Shown one piece after another: positions 36,188-46,034 of a stretch of DNA of 64,000 bases. The DNA comes from Pseudomonas sp. H9. Lineage in GTDB: Bacteria; Pseudomonadota; Gammaproteobacteria; Pseudomonadales; Pseudomonadaceae. The stretch covers positions 310,001 through 374,000 of the forward strand of contig NZ_SMOK01000011.1 in assembly GCF_004353925.1 (NCBI RefSeq), given 5' to 3'. The translations under genes and the position numbers were made by a program. The notes under the pieces were generated by a model. The model was given only the letters and a program-made list of their open reading frames with translations. It did not search any database and was not told the origin of the DNA. Positions within the stretch are counted from its first letter, which is position 1; every line of letters starts with the position of its first letter.

Positions 36188-38053
36188 ATGCAGCGTGCGG
36201 CCATGATGCGCCGGGTGAAGTCACCTGGCCTGTTACTGGCTTTCTTGCTGCTGACCTGCCCGGGCCTGCGTGCAGCGCCCGGGCATGCGCTGACCGTCTA
36301 TGGTGAGCCGTCGCGATACCCTGCCAGTTTCCAGCACTTCCAGTACGTCAACCCGACCGCGCCCAAGGGCGGCAGCCTGCGCCGTTCTGCCATCGAAATC
36401 GGCCAGTTCGATCATGTGCTGCCTTATATCGACAAGGGCATCGGCGTTGCCGAGGTCGACGGGTGGTTGTATGCACCATTAGCCATCCGCGCCCAGGATG
36501 AGCCCTACACGGTCTATGGCCTGGTCGCTCAGCGTCTGGAGCGCGCCCCCGACGGGCGCTGGTTACGCTTCTACCTCGATCCACGTGCACGCTTTGCCGA
36601 TGGTCAGCCGATTCGCGCTGAAGATGTGCGCTACACCTTCGACTTGCTGATGCGCGAAGGCAGCCTCAAATACCGCACCCAGTTTGCCGATGTCGAGCGG
36701 GTCGAGATCGAGGGCCCGCGCCAGGTTCGCTTTGATTTCAAGAGTAACCAGAACCGCACCTTGCCACTGGACTTGGCCAGCCTGCCGGTGCTGCCAGAGC
36801 ACTGGTGGAAAGACCGCGACTTTGCCAACGGCGGCGGTTTCGAAGCGCCGCTGGGCAGTGGCCCGTACCGTATCGGGCGAATCGACAACGGTCGCAGTAT
36901 CACCTTTGAACGCAACCCAGACTGGTGGGCGCGCGACCTGCCGGTGAGCCGTGGGCGCTACAACTTCGACCGTCTGAGCATCGAGTATTTCGGCGACACC
37001 GAGGTGGCACGCCAGGTATTGCGGGGCGGCGGCTTTGACTACAACCGCGAGTTTTCTGCCACCGGCTATTCGATTGGCTACAACAGCCCGGCGCTGGACG
37101 ATGGCCGCCTGCAACGCGCGCACCTGGCCAAAGACGCCCCACAACCGGCCCAGGGTTTTGTCTTCAACCTGCAACGCCCGGTGTTCAAAGACCGCCGCGT
37201 GCGCCAGGCGCTGGCTTTGCTGTGGGACTTCGAGTGGAGCAACCGGCAGATGATGCGCAACCTGTACATCCGCCAGCAGAGTTTCTTCTCCAACAGCACG
37301 CTGGCTGCACGCGCCTTGCCCGATGCGCAAGAACTCGAACTGCTTGAACCACTGCGCGGCCAGATACCAGAGGAAGTGTTCACTCAGGTTTTCCAAGCGC
37401 CGCAAACCGATGGTTCGGGGCTGATACGTGACAAACAGCTACAGGCCCTGGCCCTGCTCGAATCGGCGGGCTGGAGGCCGCAAGGCGACCAACTGGTGAA
37501 TGCCGAAGGCGAACCCCTGCGGTTCACCTTCCTCAATGGCCAGGCCGGCTTCGAACGCCTGTTGCTGCCCTGGAAACGTACGCTGGCGCAGATCGGTATC
37601 ACCCTGGATATCCGCCGCATCGATGCCTCGCAGTACGTCAACCGCCTGATGGCCCGCGACTATGACCTGATTGTCACCGGTTACCCGGTGTCGCCTTCGC
37701 CCGGGCTTGAGCTGTACAACTTCTTTGGCTCGGCAGCGGCCAACGACCCGGGCTCGAACAACTACATGGTGCTGCAGGACCCGGCCGTGGACCGCCTGCT
37801 CGACGGCCTGGTCAAGGCCGACAGCAAAGCCGGCATGCTCCGCTACGCCCACGCTCTGGACCGCGTACTGAGCTGGAACTACTACTGGATTCCCAACTAT
37901 TACCCACCTGGCACCTCGACCGTGTGGTGGAACCGCTTCGGCCTGCCGAAGGTGCAGCCAAGCAACGATGAAGGCCTGGACAGCTGGTGGGAAGTCAGCC
38001 CCTCAGCACTGACCAACGTGCAGATGTCCGAGCGCGTGAAGGAGCAGCCATGA
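36188..38053 (+). CDS. yejA: Periplasmic solute-binding protein, YejA-type (peptide/microcin C-like)
   Basis: This encodes a 621-residue SBP_bac_5 family binding protein. A signal peptide with hydrophobic core [16 protein letters not shown] precedes [16 protein letters not shown]. Typical features are the N-terminal [33 protein letters not shown] and the large C-terminal lobe with [16 protein letters not shown]. The length and the APKGG motif fit YejA, which delivers oligopeptides to the YejBEF importer. Its stop overlaps the next start (ATGA), showing tight coupling with yejB. An alternative start is the ATG at 36203-36206. Confidence 0.88.
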   Translation: MQRAAMMRRVKSPGLLLAFLLLTCPGLRAAPGHALTVYGEPSRYPASFQHFQYVNPTAPKGGSLRRSAIEIGQFDHVLPYIDKGIGVAEVDGWLYAPLAIRAQDEPYTVYGLVAQRLERAPDGRWLRFYLDPRARFADGQPIRAEDVRYTFDLLMREGSLKYRTQFADVERVEIEGPRQVRFDFKSNQNRTLPLDLASLPVLPEHWWKDRDFANGGGFEAPLGSGPYRIGRIDNGRSITFERNPDWWARDLPVSRGRYNFDRLSIEYFGDTEVARQVLRGGGFDYNREFSATGYSIGYNSPALDDGRLQRAHLAKDAPQPAQGFVFNLQRPVFKDRRVRQALALLWDFEWSNRQMMRNLYIRQQSFFSNSTLAARALPDAQELELLEPLRGQIPEEVFTQVFQAPQTDGSGLIRDKQLQALALLESAGWRPQGDQLVNAEGEPLRFTFLNGQAGFERLLLPWKRTLAQIGITLDIRRIDASQYVNRLMARDYDLIVTGYPVSPSPGLELYNFFGSAAANDPGSNNYMVLQDPAVDRLLDGLVKADSKAGMLRYAHALDRVLSWNYYWIPNYYPPGTSTVWWNRFGLPKVQPSNDEGLDSWWEVSPSALTNVQMSERVKEQP

Positions 38054-39108
38054 CCGCCTACATCCTGCGCCGCTTGCTGTTGATCATCCCCACCCTGCTG
38101 ATCATTCTGCTGGTCAACTTCGTCATCGTGCAGGCCGCCCCCGGTGGGCCGGTGGAGCAAGCCATCGCGCGTTTGCAGGGCATTGGTGGCAGTGCGCCTG
38201 GGGCCAGTGTCGAGACCGTGCACAGCGGTTCCCGGGCCAGCCGTGGCCTGGACCCCAAGCTGATCGAAGACATCAAACGCCAGTATGGTTTCGACAAGTC
38301 TGCACCGGAGCGCTTATGGCTGATGCTGGGCCAATACGCACGCTTGGATTTCGGCAGCAGCTTTTTCCGCGGCGCCAAGGTTACCGACCTGATTCTGGAA
38401 AAAATGCCCGTCACCCTGTCGCTGGGTTTCTGGGCCACCTTGATCACTTACCTGGTGTCGATTCCCTTGGGTATCCGCAAGGCTGTACACCACGGCTCGG
38501 CATTCGATGCCTGGAGCAGCAGCCTGATCGTCATTGGCTATGCCCTGCCCTCGTTTCTGTTTGCCTTGTTGCTGATTGTGGTGTTTGCCGGTGGCACCTC
38601 GCTGAACTGGTTCCCGGTGCGCGGCCTGGTCTCGGAAAACTTCGATCAATTGAGCCTGTTGGGCAAGTTGGCCGATTACTTCTGGCACTTGGTGCTGCCG
38701 GTCGGCGCGTTGGTGATCGGAGGCTTTGCTACCCTGACCTTGTTGACCAAAAACGCCTTTCTCAACGAAATCACCCGCCAGTACGTCATCACCGCCCGGG
38801 CCAAGGGCCTGAGCGACCGACGCGTGCTGTACGGCCATGTGTTTCGCAACGCCATTTTGTTGGTGGTGGCGGGTATTCCGCAGGCGTTGATCAGCGTGTT
38901 TTTTGCCGGTTCATTGCTGATTGAAGTGATCTTCTCCCTCGATGGCCTGGGGCGCATGAGCTACGAAGCGGCCGTCTCGCGAGACTACCCGGTGGTGTTC
39001 GGCTCGCTGTTCATCTTCACCCTGTTCGGCTTGTTGATCCGCCTGGTCGGCGACCTGTGCTACACCCTGGTCGATCCGCGGATCGACTTTGCCACGAGGG
39101 CCCACTGA
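38050..39108 (+). CDS. yejB: ABC transporter permease YejB
   Basis: This encodes a 352-residue inner-membrane permease with about six membrane segments, beginning [20 protein letters not shown]. The permease EAA-like loop is seen in [20 protein letters not shown] and the C-terminal [22 protein letters not shown] 38050 overlaps the yejA stop codon, and its own stop overlaps the next ATG (TGATG). It would form the membrane channel with YejE. Confidence 0.92.
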   Translation: MTAYILRRLLLIIPTLLIILLVNFVIVQAAPGGPVEQAIARLQGIGGSAPGASVETVHSGSRASRGLDPKLIEDIKRQYGFDKSAPERLWLMLGQYARLDFGSSFFRGAKVTDLILEKMPVTLSLGFWATLITYLVSIPLGIRKAVHHGSAFDAWSSSLIVIGYALPSFLFALLLIVVFAGGTSLNWFPVRGLVSENFDQLSLLGKLADYFWHLVLPVGALVIGGFATLTLLTKNAFLNEITRQYVITARAKGLSDRRVLYGHVFRNAILLVVAGIPQALISVFFAGSLLIEVIFSLDGLGRMSYEAAVSRDYPVVFGSLFIFTLFGLLIRLVGDLCYTLVDPRIDFATRAH

Positions 39109-40130
39109 TGTTCAGCCTGTCGCCTGTATCACGTCGGCGCCTGCAGCGTTTCCGGCGCAACCGCCGTGGCTGGATTTCGCTGTGGTTGTTCGTTGCACTG
39201 CTGATCCTCAGCCTGGGGGCCGAACTGGTGGCCAACGACAAGCCATTGCTGATGGGCTACAAAGGCCAGCTGTATTTCCCCGCATTCACCCGCTACACCG
39301 AACAGACCTTCGGCGGCCAACTGCCGTTTCAGCCGGATTACCGCAGCCAATACGTGCAGCAGTTGATCAAGGATCAGGGCGGCTGGATGCTGTTCGCGCC
39401 TATTCCCTTCAGCGCCGACACCCCTAACTACGACCTGCAGCAGCCCACCCCCAGCCCGCCGTCTGCAGTCAACTGGCTGGGCACCGATGATCAGGCGCGC
39501 GATGTGCTGGCCCGTGTGCTGTACGGCACCCGTGTGTCGATTCTGTTTGCCCTGGCCTTGACGATCATCAGCACCCTGATTGGCATTGCTGCAGGTGCCT
39601 TGCAGGGCTACCACGGCGGTTGGGTCGACCTGATCGGGCAACGCTTGCTGGAGGTGTGGTCGGGCTTGCCGGTACTGTACCTGCTGATCATCCTCAGCGG
39701 TTTTGTCGAGCCCAATTTCTGGTGGCTGCTGGGGATCATGGCGCTGTTTTCCTGGCTGGCGTTGGTGGATGTGGTACGTGCCGAATTCCTGCGTGGGCGC
39801 AACCTCGAATACGTCCAGGCCGCACGGGCGCTCGGCCTGCGCGACAGCGGCGTGATCCTGCGGCACATCCTGCCCAATGCCATGAACGCCACACTTACCT
39901 ACCTGCCATTCATTCTGACCGGGGCCATCACCACTCTCACCGCCCTGGACTTTCTCGGCTTCGGCATGCCCGCCGGCAGTGCCTCGCTCGGGGAACTGGT
40001 CAATCAGGGCAAACAGAACCTGCAGGCGCCGTGGCTGGGCTTTACTGCGTTTTTCGCCCTGGCCTTGATTCTTTCGCTGCTGGTGTTCATTGGCGATGCC
40101 TTGCGCGAAGCCTTCGATCCACGGGCATAA
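39108..40130 (+). CDS. yejE: ABC transporter permease YejE
   Basis: This encodes a 340-residue permease with about six membrane segments, beginning [20 protein letters not shown]. YejE features include the long periplasmic insert after the first segment and NWLGTDDQARDVLARVLYG, and the cytoplasmic loop YVQAARALGLRDSGVILRHI. The expected ATPase gene yejF does not follow: only 30 bases separate this stop codon from a sigma-54 activator gene. The energising ATPase must be encoded elsewhere or shared with another importer. Confidence 0.9.
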   Translation: MFSLSPVSRRRLQRFRRNRRGWISLWLFVALLILSLGAELVANDKPLLMGYKGQLYFPAFTRYTEQTFGGQLPFQPDYRSQYVQQLIKDQGGWMLFAPIPFSADTPNYDLQQPTPSPPSAVNWLGTDDQARDVLARVLYGTRVSILFALALTIISTLIGIAAGALQGYHGGWVDLIGQRLLEVWSGLPVLYLLIILSGFVEPNFWWLLGIMALFSWLALVDVVRAEFLRGRNLEYVQAARALGLRDSGVILRHILPNAMNATLTYLPFILTGAITTLTALDFLGFGMPAGSASLGELVNQGKQNLQAPWLGFTAFFALALILSLLVFIGDALREAFDPRA

Positions 40131-40160
40131 TCGCCCCCTTTGATCTTCAGGGAGCGGCGC

Positions 40161-41552
40161 ATGCCTGCCAGTGACAGCCTCAAGGATTATCAGCAGGTAC
40201 GCCAACTGGCGATCCGTTCGCTGTTCGAGATCATCGAGCAGTCCAGTGAAGGCACCCTTATTGTCGACCGCGATGCCCGAATCGTCTGGATGAACGAGCG
40301 CTACGCCCGGCGCTTTGGCCTTGACGATGCTGCCAGCGTCATCGGCCAGCCCTGCGAAAGCGTGATTCCCGGCAGCCTGATGCGCGAGGTGGTGAACAAC
40401 GGCCGACCGATCCTGCTCGACATGCTCGACACCCCGAAAGAACCGCTGGTGGTCATGCGCCTGCCGGTCCACGACGCTGATGGCGCGTTGATCGGCGCAA
40501 TCGGTTTTGCCCTGTTCGATGAACTGCGCAGCCTTTCGCCGCTGCTCAAGCGCTATGCCAGTATGCAGCAGGAACTGGCCTCGACTCGGTCACTGCTCAA
40601 GGCACGCCAAGCCAAATACAGCTTTGCCCAGTTCATTGGTACCAGCGCCGCCAGCCTGGAGGTCAAGCGCCGGGCCCGGCGCGGTGCCAGCAGCGACTCG
40701 GCGGTGTTGTTGCTCGGTGAAACCGGTACCGGCAAAGAACTGCTGGCCCATGCCATCCATGCCGCCTCTTCCCGGGCGCACAAGGCGTTTGTCAGCATTA
40801 ACAGCGCTGCCATTCCGGAAACCCTGCTGGAAGCGGAGTTTTTCGGCACCGCACCGGGCGCCTACACCGGCGCCGATCGCAAAGGCCGCCCCGGCAAACT
40901 GCAACTGGCCGAGGGCGGCACCCTGTTTCTCGACGAAATCGGCGACATGCCTCTGCCGCTGCAAAGCAAGTTGCTGCGTGTGCTGCAGGAAAAAGAATAC
41001 GAGCCGGTCGGTTCCAACCAAATGATGCGCAGCGACGTGCGTATCATTGCCGCGACCTCCACCGACCTCAACGCCGCCATGGCCCGCGGCGAGTTTCGCG
41101 CCGACTTGTATTACCGGCTCAACGTTCTGCCAATCCAGGTCCCACCGCTGCGCGAGCGCCTTGAAGACCTGCCGGCGCTCAGCGAAGCCATCCTCGAAGA
41201 GTTGGGCAGCCAGCATGAGCTGGAGGACGATGCTCAAGCCTTGCTTGCCCGGCATGCCTGGCCAGGCAATATCCGTGAGCTGCGCAATGTGCTGGAACGC
41301 GCCACCTTGCTGGCGGATCAGTCGCGCCTGAGTGCCAGGGACTTACACGCGGCACTGGGCAACCTGGCGCCGGTGCAGGCACAAACACCGCAACTGAACT
41401 ACCGACAGGCCTGTGCCGAGTTTGAGCGGCAGTTGTTGAGCGACGCCTTGGCGCGCTGTGCCGGCAACGTGCCGGAAGCCGCACGGCAACTGGGGCTGGG
41501 GCGGTCTACCTTGTATAAGAAGTTGGTGGCGCTTGGGCTTGCGTCTCAATAA
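40161..41552 (+). CDS. Sigma-54-dependent activator with N-terminal PAS domain
   Basis: This encodes a 463-residue enhancer-binding protein. Residues 15-120 form a PAS-like sensor (GTLIVDRDARIVWMNERYAR). The AAA+ domain has Walker A LLLGETGTGKELLA near residue 190, the sigma-54 contact loop GAYTGA (the usual GAFTGA with Phe to Tyr), and Walker B GGTLFLDEIGDM. The C-terminal Fis-type helix-turn-helix is NVPEAARQLGLGRSTLYKKL. A sigma-54 promoter lies 160 bases past its stop codon, in front of the permease and hbdH genes, so it probably activates ketone-body use. The ligand is unknown. Confidence 0.92.
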   Translation: MPASDSLKDYQQVRQLAIRSLFEIIEQSSEGTLIVDRDARIVWMNERYARRFGLDDAASVIGQPCESVIPGSLMREVVNNGRPILLDMLDTPKEPLVVMRLPVHDADGALIGAIGFALFDELRSLSPLLKRYASMQQELASTRSLLKARQAKYSFAQFIGTSAASLEVKRRARRGASSDSAVLLLGETGTGKELLAHAIHAASSRAHKAFVSINSAAIPETLLEAEFFGTAPGAYTGADRKGRPGKLQLAEGGTLFLDEIGDMPLPLQSKLLRVLQEKEYEPVGSNQMMRSDVRIIAATSTDLNAAMARGEFRADLYYRLNVLPIQVPPLRERLEDLPALSEAILEELGSQHELEDDAQALLARHAWPGNIRELRNVLERATLLADQSRLSARDLHAALGNLAPVQAQTPQLNYRQACAEFERQLLSDALARCAGNVPEAARQLGLGRSTLYKKLVALGLASQ

Positions 41553-41678
41553 CGAGACTTGTGTTTCTGTTTTGAGATTGTTGTCGCGGGGCAAGCCCGC
41601 TCCCACAGTGGGTCGGTAGGAGCGGGCTTGCCCCGCGACCAGCAGTCTCAAAATAGAGATCAGATATTTCTCAAAACA
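41544..41678 (+). promoter_or_regulatory. Enhancer-like TCTC-N6-GAGA sites upstream of sigma-54 promoter
   Basis: Two copies of the palindrome TCTC-N6-GAGA (41544-41557, over the activator stop codon, and 41646-41659) and two half-site-like copies, TGTTTTGAGA (41568-41577) and TCTCAAAACA (41669-41678), lie 35-170 bases before the promoter. Position and repetition fit binding sites of the activator encoded just upstream. Confidence 0.6.
41584..41639. repeat. REP doublet within the sigma-54 regulatory region
   Basis: A REP (TCGCGGGGCAAGCCCGCTCC) and its inverted copy (GGAGCGGGCTTGCCCCGCGA) form a doublet placed between the two full enhancer-like sites, so it changes the distance between them. 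Confidence 0.9.
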
Positions 41679-41711
41679 AACAATATCCATATATTTCAAT
41701 AACTTAGAACC

Positions 41712-41728
41712 TTGGCACGGTTCTCGCT
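41712..41728 (+). promoter_or_regulatory. Sigma-54 (-24/-12) promoter of gntP-type permease / hbdH
   Basis: TTGGCACGGTTCTCGCT matches the consensus TGGCACG-N4-TTGCW with one mismatch; GG (41714-41715) and GC (41726-41727) have the required spacing. It lies 48 bases before the permease ATG. Confidence 0.88.
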
Positions 41729-41775
41729 ATCTCCTGCAACCCAACAAAAACAAGATGCACCCAAGGAGACACTCG

Positions 41776-43167
41776 ATGAGTGTGATCATCGCCCTGGCAG
41801 CCCTCGCGCTGCTGATGCTGGCTGCTTACCGTGGTTACAGCGTTATCCTCTTCGCCCCGATCGCCGCCCTCGGCGCCGTCCTGCTCACCGATCCTTCAGC
41901 CGTGGCACCCGCCTTCACCGGCGTGTTCATGGAGAAGATGGTCGGCTTTATCAAACTGTATTTTCCGGTGTTCCTGCTCGGCGCGGTATTCGGCAAGCTG
42001 ATTGAACTGTCCGGGTTCTCCCGTTCGATCGTCGCAGCCGCCATTCGCCTGCTCGGCACCCGCCAGGCCATGCTAGTGATCGTGTTGGTGTGCGCACTGC
42101 TCACCTATGGCGGTGTTTCGCTGTTCGTGGTGGTGTTTGCGGTCTACCCGTTTGCCGCCGAGATGTTCCGCCAGAGCAACATCCCCAAGCGCCTGATCCC
42201 GGCGACCATCGCCCTGGGGGCGTTTTCCTTCACCATGGATGCCTTGCCCGGTACCCCACAGATCCAGAACATCATCCCCAGCACCTTCTTCAACACCACC
42301 GCCTGGGCCGCCCCTTGGTTGGGCCTGATCGGCACGCTGTTCGTGTTCTGCACCGGCATGCTCTACCTGCAACGCCAGCGCAACAAAGCTCAGCGCGCCG
42401 GGGAAGGCTATGGCACCGACCTGCGCAATGAACCGGAAACGGCCGCCGACCTGAAACTGCCCAACCCGTTGCTGGCACTCTCGCCATTGCTGCTGGTGGG
42501 CGTGATGAACCTGCTGTTCACCCACTGGATTCCGGCCTGGTATGGCAAAACCCACAGCCTTAGCCTCCCCGGCATGAGTGCGCCGGTACAGACCGACATT
42601 GCCAAGCTCACCGCGATCTGGGCCGTTGAAGCGGCGCTGCTGTTGGGCATCTTGCTGGTGTTGGTGGCGGGCTTTGGCGCCATCAAGAGCCGCCTGGCAG
42701 AAGGCAGCAAAAGCGCAGTCAGCGGTGCCCTGCTGGCGGCCATGAACACGGCTTCCGAATACGGTTTCGGCGCGGTAATCGCATCGTTACCTGGTTTTCT
42801 GGTACTTGCCGATGCGCTGCGCGCCATCCCTAATCCGCTGGTCAACGAAGCGATCACCGTGACCTTGCTGGCCGGTATCACCGGCTCTGCCTCCGGGGGC
42901 ATGAGTATCGCCCTGGCGGCGATGTCCGACAGCTTCATCGCCGCCGCCAATGCTGCCAACATTCCCCTTGAAGTGCTGCACCGCGTCGCCGCCATGGCCA
43001 GCGGTGGCATGGACACCCTCCCGCACAACGGCGCGGTCATCACCTTGCTGGCGGTCACGGGCCTGACCCACCGGGAAGCCTACAAAGATATCTTCGGTAT
43101 TACCCTGATCAAAACCCTGGCGGTGTTTGTGGTGATCGCCACCTTCTACGCTACCGGTATCGTCTAA
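41776..43167 (+). CDS. GntP-family permease (ketone body/hydroxy acid uptake)
   Basis: This encodes a 463-residue inner-membrane transporter of the GntP family with about 12 hydrophobic segments, beginning MSVIIALAALALLMLAAYRG. Family features include YFPVFLLGAVFGKLIELSG and GAFSFTMDALPGTPQIQNI and the C-terminal ASGGMDTLPHNGAVITLLAV. ATG 41776 follows AAGGAG. It is ten bases before hbdH, under a sigma-54 promoter. GntP members carry gluconate and related hydroxy acids; here context points to 3-hydroxybutyrate or acetoacetate. Confidence 0.88.
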   Translation: MSVIIALAALALLMLAAYRGYSVILFAPIAALGAVLLTDPSAVAPAFTGVFMEKMVGFIKLYFPVFLLGAVFGKLIELSGFSRSIVAAAIRLLGTRQAMLVIVLVCALLTYGGVSLFVVVFAVYPFAAEMFRQSNIPKRLIPATIALGAFSFTMDALPGTPQIQNIIPSTFFNTTAWAAPWLGLIGTLFVFCTGMLYLQRQRNKAQRAGEGYGTDLRNEPETAADLKLPNPLLALSPLLLVGVMNLLFTHWIPAWYGKTHSLSLPGMSAPVQTDIAKLTAIWAVEAALLLGILLVLVAGFGAIKSRLAEGSKSAVSGALLAAMNTASEYGFGAVIASLPGFLVLADALRAIPNPLVNEAITVTLLAGITGSASGGMSIALAAMSDSFIAAANAANIPLEVLHRVAAMASGGMDTLPHNGAVITLLAVTGLTHREAYKDIFGITLIKTLAVFVVIATFYATGIV

Positions 43168-43177
43168 GGAGCATCTT

Positions 43178-43948
43178 ATGCAACTCAATGGCAAAACAGC
43201 TGTGGTGACCGGCTCCACCAGTGGCATCGGCCTGGGTATCGCCCACGTGCTGGCGCGAGCGGGCGCGAACCTGATTCTCAATGGCTTCGGCGACGCCAGT
43301 GCAGCGATCGCCGAGGTGGCCCGCCACGGTACGCGGGTCGGGCATCACCCGGCTGACCTCGGCGATGTGGCGCAGATCGAAGACCTGTTCGCCTACGCCG
43401 AGCGCGAATTCGGTGGCGTCGACATTCTGGTCAACAACGCCGGCATTCAGCATGTCGCGGCGGTCGAAGCCTTTCCGGTGGAACGCTGGGACGCAATCAT
43501 CGCCGTTAACCTTTCTGCCGTGTTCCATGGCACACGCCTGGCATTGCCGGGTATGCGTCAGCGCAACTGGGGGCGGATCATCAACATCGCCTCGGTGCAT
43601 GGCCAGGTAGGCTCGACCGGCAAGGCGGCCTATGTGGCGGCCAAGCACGGTGTGGTCGGGCTAACCAAAGTAGTGGGCCTTGAAACGGCCACCAGCAACA
43701 TCACCTGCAACGCCATTTGCCCGGGCTGGGTGCTGACGCCGCTGGTGCAAAAACAGATTGATGACCGCGCCGCCAGTGGCATCGATGCACAACAGGCGCA
43801 GCACGATCTGCTGGCGGAGAAGCAGCCTTCACTGGCCTTCGTCACTCCCGAACACCTGGGTGAGCTGGTATTGTTCCTGTGTAGCGAAGCGGGCAGCCAG
43901 GTGCGAGGTGCTGCCTGGAACATTGATGGCGGCTGGCTGGCCCAGTAA
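43178..43948 (+). CDS. hbdH: 3-hydroxybutyrate dehydrogenase
   Basis: This encodes a 256-residue SDR that oxidises D-3-hydroxybutyrate to acetoacetate with NAD. It has VTGSTSGIGLGIAHVLA near residue 10, NNAGIQHVA, SVHGQVGSTGKAAYVAAKHG with the catalytic Tyr and Lys, and the family-specific CPGWVLTPLVQKQI. Size and motifs match bacterial BdhA/HbdH. It is co-transcribed with the permease and followed, after a REP doublet, by acetoacetyl-CoA synthetase, which activates its product. Confidence 0.93.
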   Translation: MQLNGKTAVVTGSTSGIGLGIAHVLARAGANLILNGFGDASAAIAEVARHGTRVGHHPADLGDVAQIEDLFAYAEREFGGVDILVNNAGIQHVAAVEAFPVERWDAIIAVNLSAVFHGTRLALPGMRQRNWGRIINIASVHGQVGSTGKAAYVAAKHGVVGLTKVVGLETATSNITCNAICPGWVLTPLVQKQIDDRAASGIDAQQAQHDLLAEKQPSLAFVTPEHLGELVLFLCSEAGSQVRGAAWNIDGGWLAQ

Positions 43949-43950
43949 CT

Positions 43951-44020
43951 GCGGGAGCGGGCTTGCGCCGCGACAGGATGTAGCGGATACACTGCAATTG
44001 CGGGGCAAGCCCGCCCCTAC
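43951..44020. repeat. REP doublet between hbdH and acetoacetyl-CoA synthetase
   Basis: A REP with one change (GCTTGCGCCGCGA) and an inverted copy (TTGCGGGGCAAGCCCGCC) occupy almost the whole gap between hbdH and the next gene. Confidence 0.85.
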
Positions 44021-44037
44021 CGTTCGGAGGGATGTGC

Positions 44038-45999
44038 ATGAACGAAGTGCTCTGGCGCCCGAGCGAGGCGCGCATTCAGGCCAGTCGCATGGATGCCTTT
44101 CGCCGTGAGGTGAACCGCAAGCATGGTTTGGCACTGGCCGACTACGAACAATTGCACCGCTGGAGCATCGACCAGCGTGCGGCGTTCTGGCAGACCCTCG
44201 CCGATTTCTTCCAGGTACTGTGGCATCAATCTGCAACCGAGGCCCTCACTGAAGGCCTGCGTATGCCCGATGCGCGCTGGTTCAGCGGTGCCACGCTCAA
44301 CTTCGCCGAACACCTGCTCAGGCGCCGCGACGCACAGCCAGCAGTGATTACCGTGCGCGAAGACGGCGAACGCCAGGTGCTCAGCCATGCCGAGCTGGCC
44401 GAGCACGTCGCCGGGTTGCAACGCAGTTTCCAGGCCGCTGGCATTGGCGTCGGTGACCGCGTCGCCGCGGTCATGCCCAACAGCTGGCATACCCTAGTGG
44501 CCATGCTGGCCTGCACCAGCCTCGGCGCAATCTGGTCGTGTTCTTCACCGGAGTTCGGCACCCACGGCATCATCGACCGGTTTGGCCAGATTGAACCCAA
44601 GCTGCTAATGGTGTGTGGCGGTTATCAGTATGCGGGCAAGTCCATCGATCAGGTCGACAAAATCAATGAGGTGCTGGCCCAGCTACCCAGCCTGGAGCAC
44701 TTACTGGTGGTGCCTTACTGTCGCGCTCAAACCCGCACAGAGGCGTTTCACAGCACGGCCCGCATCAGTCTGTGGGACAGCTTCTATACACCCGGTGGCG
44801 TGCCGCAATTCACCCCACTTCCGTTCAATCACCCGCTGTACATTCTTTACTCCAGCGGTACCACAGGTGTACCCAAGTGCATCGTCCACAGTGCTGGCGG
44901 CGTGCTGTTGCAACACTTGAAAGAACACGGCCTGCACAACGACCTGGGCGCGGACGATGTGCTGTTCTACTACACCACTTGCGGCTGGATGATGTGGAAC
45001 TGGTTGGTCAGCGGCCTGGCGGTCGGCGCTACGCTGGTGCTGTATGACGGCTCGCCTTTTCACCCCGGCCCCGAGCGCTTGCTCGGCCTGATCGACAGCG
45101 AGCGAATCAACGCCTTTGGCACCAGTGCCAAGTACCTGACAGCACTGGAGCACGCGCATTTCCAGCCACGCCTTAGCCACCGCCTGGATTCCCTCAAGCT
45201 GTTGCTGTCCACCGGTTCCCCCTTGTCGCCCGAAAGCTACGACTACGTGTACCGCGAATTCAAATCGGACCTGTGCCTGGCCTCAATGTCGGGCGGTACC
45301 GATATTTGCTCCTGCTTTGTGATCGGCAACCCGCTGTTGCCCGTACGACGTGGCGAAATCCAATGCAAAAGCCTGGGTATGGCAGTAGAAGTCTGGGACG
45401 ACAACGGCCATGCCCTGATCGGTGAGAAAGGCGAGTTGGTCTGTACCCGGCATTTTCCAGCCATGCCGCTGGGCTTCTGGAACGACCCGCAGGCTGAGCG
45501 TTTCCATACGGCCTACTTCAGCCAGTTCCCGGGCGTCTGGGCGCAAGGCGACTATGCCGAACAGACACCCGAAGGCGGCCTGCTGATTCACGGTCGTTCC
45601 GATGCGGTGCTCAATCCTGGAGGGGTACGCATTGGTACTGCAGAAATCTACCGGCAGGTCGACAGCATCGACGAGGTACTGGAAAGTGTTGCCATCGGCC
45701 AACGCTGGCAAAACGATGTGCGCGTGGTGTTGTTCGTGCGCCTGCGCGAGGGCCTGGCATTGGATGAAGCGCTGCAGCAACGGATCCGTCAGGTCATCCG
45801 CCGCAATACCAGCCCCCGCCATGTGCCGGCGGTGATTGCCGCTGTGAGCGACATACCGCGGACCATCAGCGGCAAGATCGTCGAACTGGCGATACGTAAT
45901 GTGGTGCACGGCGAACCGGTGAAAAACACCGACGCCCTGGCCAACCCCGAAGCCCTCGAACAATTTCGAGACCGCCCGGAGCTGCGTGTTCAGGCATAA
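44038..45999 (+). CDS. Acetoacetyl-CoA synthetase
   Basis: This encodes a 653-residue adenylate-forming enzyme that converts acetoacetate, ATP and CoA to acetoacetyl-CoA. ATG 44038 is chosen over ATG 44032 because GGAGG (44026-44030) is then seven bases away. Motifs are LYSSGTTGVPKCIVHSAGG near residue 275, YTTCGWMMWNW, MSGGTDICSCF, RSDAVLNPGGVRIGTAEIYR and the catalytic Lys in RTISGKIVELA. Length is typical of AACS rather than acyl-CoA ligases in general. It completes the ketone-body pathway with hbdH. Confidence 0.94.
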   Translation: MNEVLWRPSEARIQASRMDAFRREVNRKHGLALADYEQLHRWSIDQRAAFWQTLADFFQVLWHQSATEALTEGLRMPDARWFSGATLNFAEHLLRRRDAQPAVITVREDGERQVLSHAELAEHVAGLQRSFQAAGIGVGDRVAAVMPNSWHTLVAMLACTSLGAIWSCSSPEFGTHGIIDRFGQIEPKLLMVCGGYQYAGKSIDQVDKINEVLAQLPSLEHLLVVPYCRAQTRTEAFHSTARISLWDSFYTPGGVPQFTPLPFNHPLYILYSSGTTGVPKCIVHSAGGVLLQHLKEHGLHNDLGADDVLFYYTTCGWMMWNWLVSGLAVGATLVLYDGSPFHPGPERLLGLIDSERINAFGTSAKYLTALEHAHFQPRLSHRLDSLKLLLSTGSPLSPESYDYVYREFKSDLCLASMSGGTDICSCFVIGNPLLPVRRGEIQCKSLGMAVEVWDDNGHALIGEKGELVCTRHFPAMPLGFWNDPQAERFHTAYFSQFPGVWAQGDYAEQTPEGGLLIHGRSDAVLNPGGVRIGTAEIYRQVDSIDEVLESVAIGQRWQNDVRVVLFVRLREGLALDEALQQRIRQVIRRNTSPRHVPAVIAAVSDIPRTISGKIVELAIRNVVHGEPVKNTDALANPEALEQFRDRPELRVQA

Positions 46000-46034
46000 T
46001 GCGCGGTTTTAGCGCTTTGCGAAGGTACCGTTAG

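Noticed and set aside
39129..40472. 447-codon minus-strand ORF over yejE and the activator gene
   Set aside because: It is antisense to two well-supported genes and shows Gln/His-rich shadow composition.
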